This document shows positions 31,631 through 44,181 of a stretch of 64,000 nucleotides of DNA, in pieces (position 1 is the first letter of the stretch; the number at the start of each line of letters is the position of its first letter). A model generated the notes under the pieces. That model was not told where the DNA came from. It searched no databases and worked only from the letters and a program-made list of their open reading frames with translations. This DNA comes from Taudactylus pleione. Lineage: Eukaryota; Chordata; Amphibia; Anura; Myobatrachidae. Both the position numbers and the translations under genes were made by a program. The stretch spans positions 1,097,001 through 1,161,000 of the forward strand of contig JAUIMM010000719.1 of assembly GCA_031769625.1 (NCBI GenBank), written 5' to 3'.

Positions 31631-32779
31631 TTATAGAAAACTATGTAGGCCCAGGGATTCATTAAGGCCTTTGGGCGCAACAGTATCCAAATGGTGAATC
31701 CATCTCAATTCCCTCTGCAAAAGCCTCTTGGATCTGTTACCCCCCTAATAGAAGCGGAATGTGATCCACTGTACGGTATCCAAGTCGCCATACTGTGCCT
31801 GAAATTGGCGAAGTGACACGCAAACCAGCTGTTCACTCTGCCCTGTCTTTAAGGCCGCCCTAATAGCGGACCTATGCTGGGCCATTCTTTCCTTGAACTG
31901 TCACTCTGTCTTGCCCACGTAGTGCAACCCACATGGGCAAGACAGAATGTAAACAACAAACCTAGATGTACAACTCAAATTCCACTGAATTTTAAATTTT
32001 TTACCCGTATAAGAATGTGAAATGTATTCTCCTGAAACTAGATAGTTACAGGTTTTACATCCTAAACATCTGTAACATCCCTTCTTACGTTACAAGAAGC
32101 CTGAGGTCTTATTAGATACTGCTTTGAAACCCGTGATATCTGTTTTTACCAGCCAATTTCTGATACTTTTATTTCTAGTGTAACTCGGCATGATCCTTGA
32201 CGCTTGTAGCAGAGGTAAATCAGGATCGGTGGATACTAATGGCCAAAATTTCTTTGCCACTTTACTGGTACGTTTGCTTGGTATACTGTATTGATTGACC
32301 CACGGGACTACATTGTCCATATTTCTATGGGTTTTAAGTTGCAAAAGATTCTCCCTATTCATCTGTAGGGCTTTTTTCTTAGCATCCCTCAATAATTTCA
32401 AAGGGTATCCTCTTTGTAAAAATTTCTCTGTCATGATGTTCAACTGACGTTCTCTTTCATCAAACTTGCTATTGACTCTGCTCACTCTCAAAAATTGAGA
32501 GTATGGGAGCCCCCTAACTGTGGGAGATGGGTGAAAACTCTGGAACTTAAGTAGAGTATTTCTATCCGTTGGCTTCGTATACAACGAAGTATGCAGCATG
32601 TTATTCTCTACTTCTATCTTAATGTCTAAAAAATGTATCGCAGTAGTGCTTTTGATCATCGTAAATTTAAAAGGGCTGCTGGATTTATTATGCACCTCAA
32701 TGAGGGAAATCCCTGAAGCCCATCTGTCCTCTTCTCCAGTAAACAATCCAATGGGGAGTACCTGTAATAAAAATTCCAT
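31631..32779 (-). pseudogene. Penelope-like reverse transcriptase/GIY-YIG protein, C-terminal remnant
   Basis: One continuous minus-strand frame from 32779 to TAA at 31631-31633 is interrupted only by three stops: TAA at 32090-32092, TGA at 31901-31903 and TAG at 31745-31747. There are no frameshifts. The first segment (229 residues) has features of the reverse transcriptase thumb and following region: HFLDIKI (49-55), TSLYTKPTDRN (64-74), PYSQFLRVSR (92-101) and RGYP (123-126). Past the first stop comes a Cys-rich piece (GCYRCLGCKTCNYL) and then FVVYILSCPCGLHYVGKT, the GIY-YIG core of a Penelope endonuclease. The end reads LDTVAPKGLNESLGLHSFL. These elements copy RNA into DNA and insert at endonuclease nicks or telomeres. 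The RT catalytic YxDD region lies beyond the truncation. The copy is dead but fairly young, judging by the intact frame. Confidence 0.87.
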
Positions 32780-33240
32780 ACTTACCTCCTCCTAGGCATG
32801 GATCTGTCCTCTTCGTTCCAAAGTAGGCAATCCAGGGTCTTGGCAAAAAAAAAAAAAGCAAGTTCCCAAGCCACGGACATTAGTAGTGTCCTCTAAGGAT
32901 ACAACTACCTGAATGTCAGCTCTGCTTAGGATTTCAGTTCACAAATCCTGGTACAAAGTGCTCATTGGCTAAGAGAGGCGAGCCTTCCACCTCTTAGCCA
33001 ATGAGCTGTTCTCCCCATTGACTTCAATGGTAAGAACCAAGCATGCCCTTTTCAAAAATGGCACCTCAGCGCCATTTTTTTAAATTTAGAGATGGCCACT
33101 GCAAGACAATCACGGCTCACGACATCATCACCCCGCCCTGTAGGCTGGCTTAAATACAGCCAGTGCAAGGCGCCGTCCACTCAGTCATATGCTGGGGAGC
33201 TGGAATGAAGAGCAGCTGAAGAAAGAAGACTCCACTGAAG
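32780..33240. other. Unrecognised sequence with a perfect 16-bp hairpin
   Basis: Arms gctcattggctaagag (32960-32975) and ctcttagccaatgagc (32991-33006) pair perfectly around a 15-base loop. A promoter-like ggcttaaatacagcc lies near 33,150. No gene found. Confidence 0.5.
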
Positions 33241-35230
33241 CCCTGGATGGCGGCGGCCATGCAAAAGAGCTTAAAGGCTGCTGCCCCCCAGGTGAAGGTG
33301 CGGCTAAATAAAATATTTAAAAAAATGCTGTCTATTTTCTTTTAATATTTCTTTTACAGGGGTACTAAAGGTACCAGCAGGCCCTTAATGCCCGCCTGCT
33401 GGTACTTGTGGTTCTCCAAGTGCCAGTATGCGGGGATGCCTGCTGGGACCAGTAGTATTACTGCAAAAGACAATATTTATATTTTCATATACACCACACA
33501 ACACAATCAACCCTGCACCAAACACCCAGGGGTGCTGGGGATAGCCCTGGACTATCAGCCTGAACTGCCCTGGAGAGGGGGACCCCTTTATTGGGGAGGT
33601 CCTCAGCTCCCCTGGGATTTCCAGCCTGGGCTGGCTAGTGGTCATGGGTGATGCTTCAGCTGGGGGGCCTGGTGAGAGGGCTCCCCTGGCTGTGGCATCA
33701 CCCCCCAACTAGAAAGAGTCTGGTGCTGGTTCTGGTAAATACAGGGGGATCCTATGCATTTTTCCCCCTGTATTTCCAGAACCAGGGCCAGCTCAAAGCC
33801 CAGTGCTGGTTGCACTGAATACGGGGGACCCCTACGTCATTTGCCCCCTTATTTTGGCAACCAGGACAGGTTCTGAAAAGCCTGGTACTGGTTGTGCTTC
33901 ATATGGGGGATTCCTATGTCATTTGTCACCTGTATTTAGCACAACCAGTACAAGCTTTCCAAAGCCTGGTGCTTGTTGTTTTTGGGAAGGGGGCCATTTT
34001 TTTTTTATACAGGTTTTTTTTTAACTAAACAGAAGCACAGACGGGTCTCACTGACCTGTCCCTGTTTCTGTGTTTATTTAAATACAGGTATCATGGACCA
34101 TTCAGATCTGGACCTGCATCAGTCTGTTGATACCTGCCCCGGGTCCTGCCACCTGCACCACTGTGCCGCTAACACCCATGGGTCCCAGCCGCAGCTAACT
34201 CCTGCTATACCCCAGGTCCAGCCGCAGCTTACAGCCATCTTGGTGCACCCAAGTGAAGCCACAGTGAGTACACCTGATGGGGGCTCCTACTGAGGCTGCT
34301 TATCAAGTTTAAACTTCCTATTTCTATAATGGCAGATTTGTGAGGTAATAGTTTAAAAACTATAATTTTCTAAATTACTTAAACCCCAAAAGCACCTACC
34401 CTGGAATAATAGCTACCAAATAAAAAAAAACAAAGTGTAAATTTGCCCCCTACCCTGAGTTATGCCTTCCTAAAAATCCCCCATAGAGAACAGCAGAAAA
34501 GTGGTCTTAATTGAGTGTCAGAAAATACTGACAGTTGGAAATTTAAATTACTCCCAAGTCCTAATTTTTTATGTTTTTGCCATGAAATTTGGCATGCAGC
34601 ACTGAGTGACAGTTCTACCAGCCCATGCCAAATTTCAGCACCATACCTCCAATAGCTTTTGAGGTGTAGCCCCTTAAACACCATGGGATTTCTCTTTGGG
34701 AAAATTCTTTTTTTTTTTCAAGAGAACCCCTACATCGTTTGTCCCCTGTATTTTGGAAACCAAGACTGGCCCTGATTATCCTGGTGCTGGTTGTGCTTAA
34801 TACAGGAAAGCCCTACGTCGTTTGTCCCCTGTATTTAGCACAACCAGCACTGGGGCCAAAGCCTGATGCTGTTTGTGCTGTGGAGGCATGGATTTTTTTT
34901 TTTTTTTATATTACACATTCATTTTTTAAAACAATACATGGATGAATCTCACTAATACATCCATGCATCTGTGTCTTATTGATTTGATATTCTCAGGTGC
35001 ATGCCCAGCTCCAGTGAGTCACTTTGTCGCCCGCTGATGCTTCTGTGCATGCCCATTGTTGCCACTGCTCTCTATCTCAACTGCTGCCACTGTCCCACAC
35101 ACCTACAGCCTGCCCCTGCAGCCATCTCTCCCTCTGCACCCTTAAAACACCTCCTGTGTGCTGTCTTCTCCTCCACCTGTGTTATTGTACCTATTAGTTG
35201 ACCTTCTCCCCTACAGGTGGCCCGGATTGC
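33241..35230. repeat. Foldback-rich dispersed repeat region
   Basis: Units of about 80 bases, each an imperfect palindrome, occur at about 33,720-33,795, 33,803-33,875, 33,884-33,960 and 34,785-34,855. In the clearest, ctggttgtgcttaatacagg pairs with cctgtatttagcacaaccag, and a gccctacgtcgtttgtc-type word sits in the loop. Another palindrome pairs ggtaccagcaggc with gcctgctggtacc-like sequence near 33,370-33,405. No transposase or credible gene is present. It is probably a large non-autonomous DNA element; its ends were not found. Confidence 0.6.
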
Positions 35231-36313
35231 TCATCAAAACCCTGATAGTTAATATATTTTAAAAAAGCTATGAAATTCCATAGACAAAAAACCTTACGTT
35301 TCATATGTCCCACTAAGGCTGCTTAGACATGATCTGAAAATTCATAAAACTTATTGAATTTCTGCCACTCAAACTCCATAAAGCAATTCATTTCTGATCA
35401 TTAAGGCTTAATGGACATATTCCTTGCTTAATACAGATATGGTATGCCATGACACCGTGTGGTTAACTGCAGATTCAGCACTCTCACAGAGTGAGATTGC
35501 TGTAACTCACAAAATGGTGGTGCTGCTAATTCACAGAACTGTGTGCTCATTTGAGCTTGTTGTATTGGCTCCACCCCCACTGCAGCCAGTGTATGAGGAA
35601 ATAGGTCTTTCAATGGGGGTTATAGGTACTGAGAACCCCCCCTGCATGCGCTTGTGACTTAGATGCATAAACAGTTAAAAACATTGCTTCTCTGTGTCCA
35701 ACACCGATATAGTGTCTAAAAAAAAATACACTTAGCTGCCCAGGGTCTCCGGTGGTCTCTGCAGCTCGCGGTGGCCTCCCCTCCATCATCTCACTGGGGA
35801 GGGGGCTGATGGGAGTCTCATGGGCTGCAGGGAGGCACAATGGCTGCTGGGAAATGCAGTTCTCCCAGTGTCCATTACAAGTGGCACACTGACACTGGGG
35901 GGGCACACACAGCGGGGGACACACAAATAACACTCATACACACACACACTGACACACTCGACCCTGGAAGCAAAAGACAGCACTTTGGAAGGTGAGTATT
36001 ATTGACTAAGCTAATTGGAAACTTCCAATTGCTTAATTAGTCATTAGGAAGGGTGCCACCGGTTCTCAGGGTGTTTCCCGAAAATTTTTCCAAAAATTGT
36101 GGATTTTAAGAAAAATTGGTCGTGCTCGGGAGATGTGCAAAAAAAAACCTCCCCGCAACCAAAAATATATAAAAAAAACACACCTAAATGAATAGCAAAA
36201 ATCCTGCACCTACAGGAAAACCCAGCGGTTGCAGGATTTTTGATATTATCACCCTCAAATGAATATACACCATAGTTTTCTACGATAAGCATTGTGCGTA
36301 TATTGCATAGTAA
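35231..36313. other. Unrecognised sequence before the 53-bp satellite
   Basis: No gene is supported. There is a (ca)n patch near 35,935-35,960 and a hairpin with arms aaaaatcctgca (36197-36208) and tgcaggattttt (36230-36241), perhaps the middle of an old MITE. The satellite begins without a visible junction signal. Confidence 0.45.
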
Positions 36314-37619
36314 TGACTTCATGGGTCTGCTCATCCCACCCTCTCCCTGATCTGTGTCTGTGTGACCTCATACATGGGTCTGCTCATCCCGCCCTCTCCC
36401 TTATCTGTGTTTGTGTGACCTCATACATGGGTCTGCTCAACCCAACCTCTCCCTGATCTGTGTCTGTGACCTCATACATGGGTCTGCTCATCCCAACCTC
36501 TCCCTGATCTGTGTCTGTGTGTCTGTGTGACCTCATACATGGGTCTGATCATCCCGCCCTCTCCCTGATCTCTGTCTGTGTGACCTCATACATGGGTCTG
36601 CTCATCCCACCCTCTCCCTGATCTGTGGCTGTGTGATCTCATACATGGGTCTGCTCATCCCACCCTCTCCCTGATCTGTGTCTGTGTGACCTCATACATG
36701 GGTCTGCACATCCCGCCCTCTCCCGATCTGTGCCTGTGTGACCTCACACATGGGTCTGCAAATCCCGACCTCTCCCTGATCTTTGCCTGTGTGACCTCAC
36801 ACATGCGTCTGCTCATCCCGCCCTCTCCCTGATCTGTGTCTGTGTGACCGCATACATGGGTCTGCTCATCCCTCCCTCTCCCTGATCTGTGTCTGTGTGA
36901 CCTCATACATGGGTCTGCTCATCCCGCCCTCTCCCTGATCTGTGTCTGTGTGACCGCATACATGGGTCTGATCATCCCGCCCTCTCCCTGATCTCTGTCT
37001 GTGTGTCTGTGTGACCTCATACATGGGTCTGATCATCCCGTGCTCTCCCTGATCTGTGTCTGTGTGACCTCATACATGGGTCTGCTCATCCCACCCTCTC
37101 CCTGATCTGTGTCTGTGTGACCTCATACATGGGTTTGCTCATCCCTCCCTCTCCGTTATCTGTGTCTGTGTGACCTCATACATGGGTCTGCTCATTCCAC
37201 CCTCTCCCTGATCTGTGTCTGTGTGACCTCATACATGGGTCTGCTCATCCCGCCCTCTCCCGGATCTGTGTGTCTGTGTGATCTCATACATGGGTCTGCA
37301 CATCCCGCCCTCTCCCTGGTCTGTGCCTGTGTGACCTCATACATGGGTCTGCTCATCCCACCCTCTCCCTGATCTGTGTCTGTGTGACCTCATACATGTG
37401 TCTGCTCATCCATCCCTCTCCGTGATCTGTGCCTGTGTGACCTCATACATGGGTCTGCTCATTCCACCCTCTCCCTGATCTGTGTCTGTGTGACCTCATA
37501 CATGGGTCTGCTCATCCCACTCTCTCCCTGATCTGTGTCTGTGTGACCTCATACATGGGTCTACTCATCCCACCCTCTTTCTGATCTCTGTCTGTGTGAC
37601 CTCATACCCGGGTCTGCTC

Positions 37620-40600
37620 ATCCCACCCTCTCCCTGATCTATGTCTGTGTGACCACCTACATGGGTCTGCTCATCCCACCCTCTCCCTGATCTGTGTGAC
37701 CTCATACATGGGTCTGCTCATCCCACCCTCTCCCTGACCTGTGTCTGTGTGACCTCATACATGGGTCTGCTCATCCCGCCCTCTCCCTGATCTGAGTCTG
37801 TGTGACCTCATACATGTGTCTGCTCATCCCACCCTCTTTCTGATCTCTGTCTGTGTGACCTCATACCCGGGTCTGCTCATCCCACCCTCTCCCTGATCTG
37901 TGTGACCTCATACATGGGTCTGCTCATCCCACCCTCTCACTGACCTGTGTCTTTGTGACCTCATACATGGGTCTGCTCATCCCACCCTCTCCATGATCTG
38001 TGCCTGTGTGATCTCATACATGGGTCTGCTCATCCGACCCTCTCCCTGATCTGTGTCTGTGTGACCTCATACATGGGTCTGCACATCCTGCCCTCTCCCG
38101 ATCTGTGCCTGTGTGACCTCACACATGGGTCTGCAAATCCCGACCTCTCCCTGATCTTTGCCTGTGTGACCTCACACATGGGTCTGCTCATCCCGCCCTC
38201 TCCCTGATCTGTGTCTGTGTGACCTCAGACATGGGTCTGCTCAATCCACCCTCTCCCTGATCTGTGTTTGTGTGACGTCATACATGGGTCTGCTCATCCC
38301 ACCCTCTCGCTGATCTGTGTCTGTGTGACCTCATACATGGGTCTGCTCATTCTGCCCTCTCCCTGATCTGTGCCTGTGTGACATCATACATGGGTCTGCT
38401 CAACCCACCCTCTCCCTGATCTGTGTCTGTGTGACCTCATACATGGGTCTGCTCATCCCTCCCTCTCCCTGATCTGTGTCTGTGTGACCTCATACATGGG
38501 TCTGCTCATCCCACCCTCTCCCTGATCTGTGTCTGTGTGACCGCATACATGGGTCTGCACATCCCTCCCTCTCCCTGATCTGTGTCTGTGTGACCTCATA
38601 CATGGGTCTGCTCATCCCGCCCTCTCCCTGATCTGCGTCTGTGTGACCGCATACATGGGTCTGATCATCCCGCCCTCTCCCTGATCTCTGTCTGTGTGTC
38701 TGTGTGACCTCATACATGGGTATGATCATCCCGCCCTCTCCCTGATCTGTGTCTGTGTGACCTCATACATGGGTCTGCTCATCCCACCCTCTCCCTGATC
38801 TGTGTCTGTGTGACCTCATACATTGGTTTGCTCATCCCTCCCTCTCCGTTATCTGTGTCTGTGTGACCTCATACATGGGTCTGCTCATTCCACCCTCTCC
38901 CTGATCTGTGTCTCTGTGACCTCATACATGGGTCTGCTCATCCCGCCCTCTCCCTGATCTGTGTGTCTGTGTGATCTCATACATGGGTCTGCACATCCCG
39001 CCCTCTCCCTGGTCTGTGCCTGTGTGACCTCATACATGGGTCTGCTCATCCCACCCTCTCCCTGATCTGTGTCTGTGTGACCTCATACATGGGTCTGCTC
39101 ATCCCTCCCTCTCCGTGATCTGTGCCTGTGTGACCTCATACTTGTGTCTGCTCATCCCACCCTCTCCCTGATCTGTGTGACCTCATACATGGGTCTGCTC
39201 ATCCCACCCTCTCCCTGATCTGTGCCTGTGTGATCTCATACATGGGTCTGCTCATCCCACCCTCTCCCTGATCTGTGTCTGTGTGACCTCATACATGGGT
39301 CTGCACATCCCGCCCTCTCCCGATTTGTGCCTGTGTGACCTCACACATGGGTCTGCAAATCCCGACCTCTCCCTGATCTTTGCCTGTGTGACCTCACACA
39401 TGGGTCTGCTCATCCCGCCCTCTCCCTGATCTGTGTCTGTGTGACCTCATACATGGGTCTGCTCAATCCACCCTCTCCCTGATCTGTGTTTGTGTGACGT
39501 CATACATGGGTCTGCTCATCCCACCCTCTCCCTGATCTGTGTCTGTGTGATCTCATACATGGGTCTACTCATCCCACCCTCACCCTGATCTGTGTCTGTG
39601 TGACCTCATACATGGGTCTGCTCATCTTGCCCTCTCCCTGATCTGTGCCTGTGTGACATCATACATGGGTCTGCTCAACCCACCCTCTCCCTGATCTGTG
39701 TCTGTGTGACCTCATACATGGGTCTGCTCATCCCTCCCTCTCCCTGATCTGTGTCTGTGTGACCTCATACATGGGTCTGCTCATCCCGCCCTCTCCCTGA
39801 TCTGTGTCTGTGTGACCGCATACATGGGTCTGCTCATCCCTCCCTCTCCGTGATCTGTGCCTGTGTGACCTCATACATATGTCTGCTCATCCCACCCTCT
39901 CCCTGATCTGTGTGACCTCATACATGGGTCTGCTCATCCCACCCTCTCCCTGATCTGTGCCTGTGTGATCTCATACATGGGTCTGCTCATCCCACCCTCT
40001 CCCTGATCTGTGTCTGTGTGACCTCATACATGGGTCTGCACATCCCGCCCTCTCCCGATATGTGCCTGTGTGACCTCATACATGGGTCTGCAAATCCCGA
40101 CCTCTCCCTGATCTTTGCCTGTGTGACCTCACACATGGGTCTGCTCATCCCGCCCTCTCCCTGATCTGTGTCTGTGTGACCTCATACATGGGTATGCTCA
40201 ATCCACCCTCTCCCTGATCTGTGTTTGTGTGACATCATACATGGGTCTGCTCATCCCACCCTCTCCCTGATCTGTGTCTGTGTGATCTCATACATGGGTC
40301 TACTCATCCCACCCTCACCCTGATCTGTGTCTGTGTGACCTCATACATGGGTCTGCTCATCCTGCCCTCTCCCTGATCTGTGCCTGTGTGACATCATACA
40401 TGGGTCTGCTCAACCCACCCTCTCCCTGATCTGTGTCTGTGTGACCTCATACATGGGTCTGCTCATCCCTCCCTCTCCCTGATCTGTGTCTATGTGACCG
40501 CATACATGGGTCTGATCATCCCGCCCTCTCCCTGATCTCTGTCTGTGTGTCTGTGTGACCTCATACATGGGTCTGATCATCCCGCCCTCTCCCTGATCTG

Positions 40601-43600
40601 TGTCTGTGTGACCTCATACATGGGTCTGCTCATCCCACCCTCTCCCTGATCTGTGTCTGTGTGACCTCATACATGGGTTTGCTCATCCCTCCCTCTCCGT
40701 TATCTGTGACTGTGTGACCTCATACATGGGTCTGCTCATTCCACCCTCTCCCTGATCTGTGTCTGTGTGACCTCATACATGGGTCTGCTCATCCCGCCCT
40801 CTCCCTGATCTGTGTGTCTGTGTGATCTCATACATGGGTCTGCACATCCAGCCCTCTCCCTGGTCTGTGCCTGTGTGACCTCATACATGGGTCTGCTCAT
40901 CCCACCCTCTCCCTGATCTGTGTCTGTGTGACCTCATACATGGGTCTGCACATCCCGCCCTCTCCCGATTTGTGCCTGTGTGACCTCACACATGGGTCTG
41001 CAAATCCCGACCTCTCCCTGATCTTTGCCTGTGTGACCTCACACATGGGTCTGCTCATCCCGCCCTCTCGCTGATCTGTGTCTGTGTGACCTCATACATG
41101 GGTCTGCTCAATCCACCCTCTCCCTGATCTGTGTTTGTGTGACGTCATACATGGGTCTGCTCATCCCACCCTCTCCCTGATCTGTGTCTGTGTGATCTCA
41201 TACATGGGTCTACTCATCCCACCCTCACCCTGATCTGTGTCTGTGTGACCTCATACATGGGTCTGCTCATCTTGCCCTCTCCCTGATCTGTGCCTGTGTG
41301 ACATCATACATGGGTCTGCTCAACCCACCCTCTCCCTGATCTGTGTCTGTGTGACCTCATACATGGGTCTGCTCATCCCTCCCTCTCCCTGATCTGTGTC
41401 TGTGTGACCTCATACATGGGTCTGCTCATCCCGCCCTCTCCCTGATCTGTGTCTGTGTGACCGCATACATGGGTCTGCTCATCCCTCCCTCTCCGTGATC
41501 TGTGCCTGTGTGACCTCATACATATGTCTGCTCATCCCACCCTCTCCCTGATCTGTGTGACCTCATACATGGGTCTGCTCATCCCACCCTCTCCCTGATC
41601 TGTGCCTGTGTGATCTCATACATGGGTCTGCTCATCCCACCCTCTCCCTGATCTGTGTCTGTGTGACCTCATACATGGGTCTGCACATCCCGCCCTCTCC
41701 CGATATGTGCCTGTGTGACCTCATACATGGGTCTGCAAATCCCGACCTCTCCCTGATCTTTGCCTGTGTGACCTCACACATGGGTCTGCTCATCCCGCCC
41801 TCTCCCTGATCTGTGTCTGTGTGACCTCATACATGGGTCTGCTCAATCCACCCTCTCCCTGATCTGTGTTTGTGTGACATCATACATGGGTCTGCTCATC
41901 CCACCCTCTCCCTGATCTGTGTCTGTGTGATCTCATACATGGGTCTACTCATCCCACCCTCACCCTGATCTGTGTCTGTGTGACCTCATACATGGGTCTG
42001 CTCATCCTGCCCTCTCCCTGATCTGTGCCTGTGTGACATCATACATGGGTCTGCTCAACCCACCCTCTCCCTGATCTGTGTCTGTGTGACCTCATACATG
42101 GGTCTGCTCATCCCTCCCTCTCCCTGATCTGTGTCTATGTGACCGCATACATGGGTCTGATCATCCCGCCCTCTCCCTGATCTCTGTCTGTGTGTCTGTG
42201 TGACCTCATACATGGGTCTGATCATCCCGCCCTCTCCCTGATCTGTGTCTGTGTGACCTCATACATGGGTCTGCTCATCCCACCCTCTCCCTGATCTGTG
42301 TCTGTGTGACCTCATACATGGGTCTGCACATCCAGCCCTCTCCCTGGTCTGTGCCTGTGTGACCTCATACATGGGTCTGCTCATCCCACCCTCTCCCTGA
42401 TCTGTGTCTGTGTGACCTCATACATGGGTCTGCTCATCCCTCCCTCTCCGTTATCTGTGACTGTGTGACCTCATACATGGGTCTGCTCATTCCACCCTCT
42501 CCCTGATCTGTGTCTGTGTGACCTCATACATGGGTCTGCTCATCCCGCCCTCTCCCTGATCTGTGTGTCTGTGTGATCTCATACATGGGTCTGCACATCC
42601 AGCCCTCTCCCTGGTCTGTGCCTGTGTGACCTCATACATGGGTCTGCTCATCCCACCCTCTCCCTGATCTGTGTCTGTGTGACCTCATACAAGGGTCTGC
42701 TCATCCCTCCCTCTCCGTGATCTGTGCCTGTGTGACCTCATACATGGGTCTGCTCATTCCACCCTCTCCGTGATCTGTGCCTGTGTGACCTCATACATGG
42801 GTCTGCTCATCCCTCCCTCTCCCTGATCTGTGTCTGTGTGACCTCATACATGGGTCTACTCATCCCACCCTCTTTCTGATCTCTGTCTGTGTGACCTCAT
42901 ACCCGGTTCTGCTCATCCCACCCTCTCCCTGATCTATGTCTGTGTGACCACCTACATGGGTCTGCTCATCCCACCCTCTCCCTGATCTGTGAGACCTCAT
43001 ACATGGGTCTGCTCATCCCACCCTCTCCCTGACCTGTGTCTGTGTGACCTCATACATGGGTCTGCTCATCCCGCCCTCTCCCTGATCTGTGTCTGTGTGA
43101 CCTCATACATGTTTCTGCTCATCCCACCCTCTCCCTGATCTGTGTGACCTCATACATGGGTCTGCTCATCCCACCCTCTCCCTGATCTGTGTCTGTGTGA
43201 CCTCATACATGGGTCTGCACATCCCGCCCTCTCCTGATCTGTGCCTGTGTGACCTCACACATGGGTCTGCAAATCCCGACCTCTCCCTGATCTTTGCCTG
43301 TGTGACCTCACACATGGGTCTGCTCATCCCGCCCTCTCCCTGATCTGTGTCTGTGTAACCTCATACATGGGTCTGCTCAATCTACCCTCTCCCTTATCTG
43401 TGTTTGTGTGACCTCATACATGGGTCTGCTCATCCCACCCTCTCCCTGATCTGTGTCTGTGTGATCTCATACATGGGTCTACTCATCCCACCCTCACCCT
43501 GATTTGTGTCTGTGTGACCTCATACATGGGTCTGCTCATCCTGCCCTCTCCCTGATCTGTGCCTTTGTGACATCATACATGGGTCTGCTCATCCCACCCT

Positions 43601-44181
43601 CTTCCTGATCTGTGTCTGTGTGACCTCATACATGGGTCTACTCATCTCTCCCTCTCCCTGATCTGTGTCTGTGTGACCTCATACATGGGTCTGCTCTTCC
43701 CACCCTCTCCCTGATCTGTGTCTGTGTGACCGCATACATTGGTCTGCTCATCCCTCCCTCTCCCTGATCTGTGTCTGTGTGACCTCATACATGGGTCTGC
43801 TCATCCCGCCCTCTCCCTGATCTGTGTCTGTGTGACCCCATACATGGGTCTGATCATCCCACCCTCTCCCTGATCTCTGTCTGTGTGTCTGTGTGACCTC
43901 ATACATGGGTCTGATCTTCCCGCCCTCTCCCTGATCTGTGTCTGTGTGACCTCATATATGGGTCTGCTCATCCCACCCTCTCCCTGATCTGTGTCTGTGT
44001 GACCTCATCCATGGGTTTGCTCATCCCTCCCTCTCCATTATCTGTGTCTGTGTGACCTCATACATGGGTCTGCTCATTCCACCCTCTCCCTGATCTGTGT
44101 CTGTGTGACCTCATACATGGGTCTGCTCATCCCACTCTCTCCCTGATCTGTGTCTGTGTGACCTCCTACATGGGTCTGCTC
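37620..44181. repeat. Higher-order block of the 53-bp satellite, copy 1 (6,562 bp)
   Basis: Rare unit variants recur exactly 6,562 bases later: ctatgtctg (37639 and 44201), catccgaccc (38031 and 44593), ctcatcttg (39621 and 46183), and tacatgtgtc with a following ctctttctg (37811 and 44373). It contains an internal 1,645-bp duplication (ctcatcttg at 39621 and 41266; ctcatcctg at 40356 and 42001). Confidence 0.9.

Larger units (their letters stand above)
30890..32790 (-). mobile_element. Penelope-like retroelement remnant, 5'-truncated
   Basis: The minus strand encodes the C-terminal part of a Penelope-type reverse transcriptase followed by a GIY-YIG endonuclease domain. A roughly 740-base 3' region follows (30890-31630), containing a perfect hairpin cggggt-caccta-accccg at 30923-30940 and an aataaa word at about 30,915. 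The sequence upstream of 32,790 no longer matches a reverse transcriptase, so the polymerase active-site half is missing. The ends are approximate. Confidence 0.82.

Noticed and set aside
32780..32800. Splice sites (aggtaagtatg and ttttattacag) at the start of the Penelope-like frame, suggesting an intron
   Set aside because: The putative intron would be about 20 bases, too short to be spliced. The region fits a 5' truncation of the element better.
36044..36334. Minus-strand 96-codon open frame next to the 53-bp satellite
   Set aside because: It crosses the satellite edge and a hairpin. Low-complexity composition suggests a non-coding repeat.
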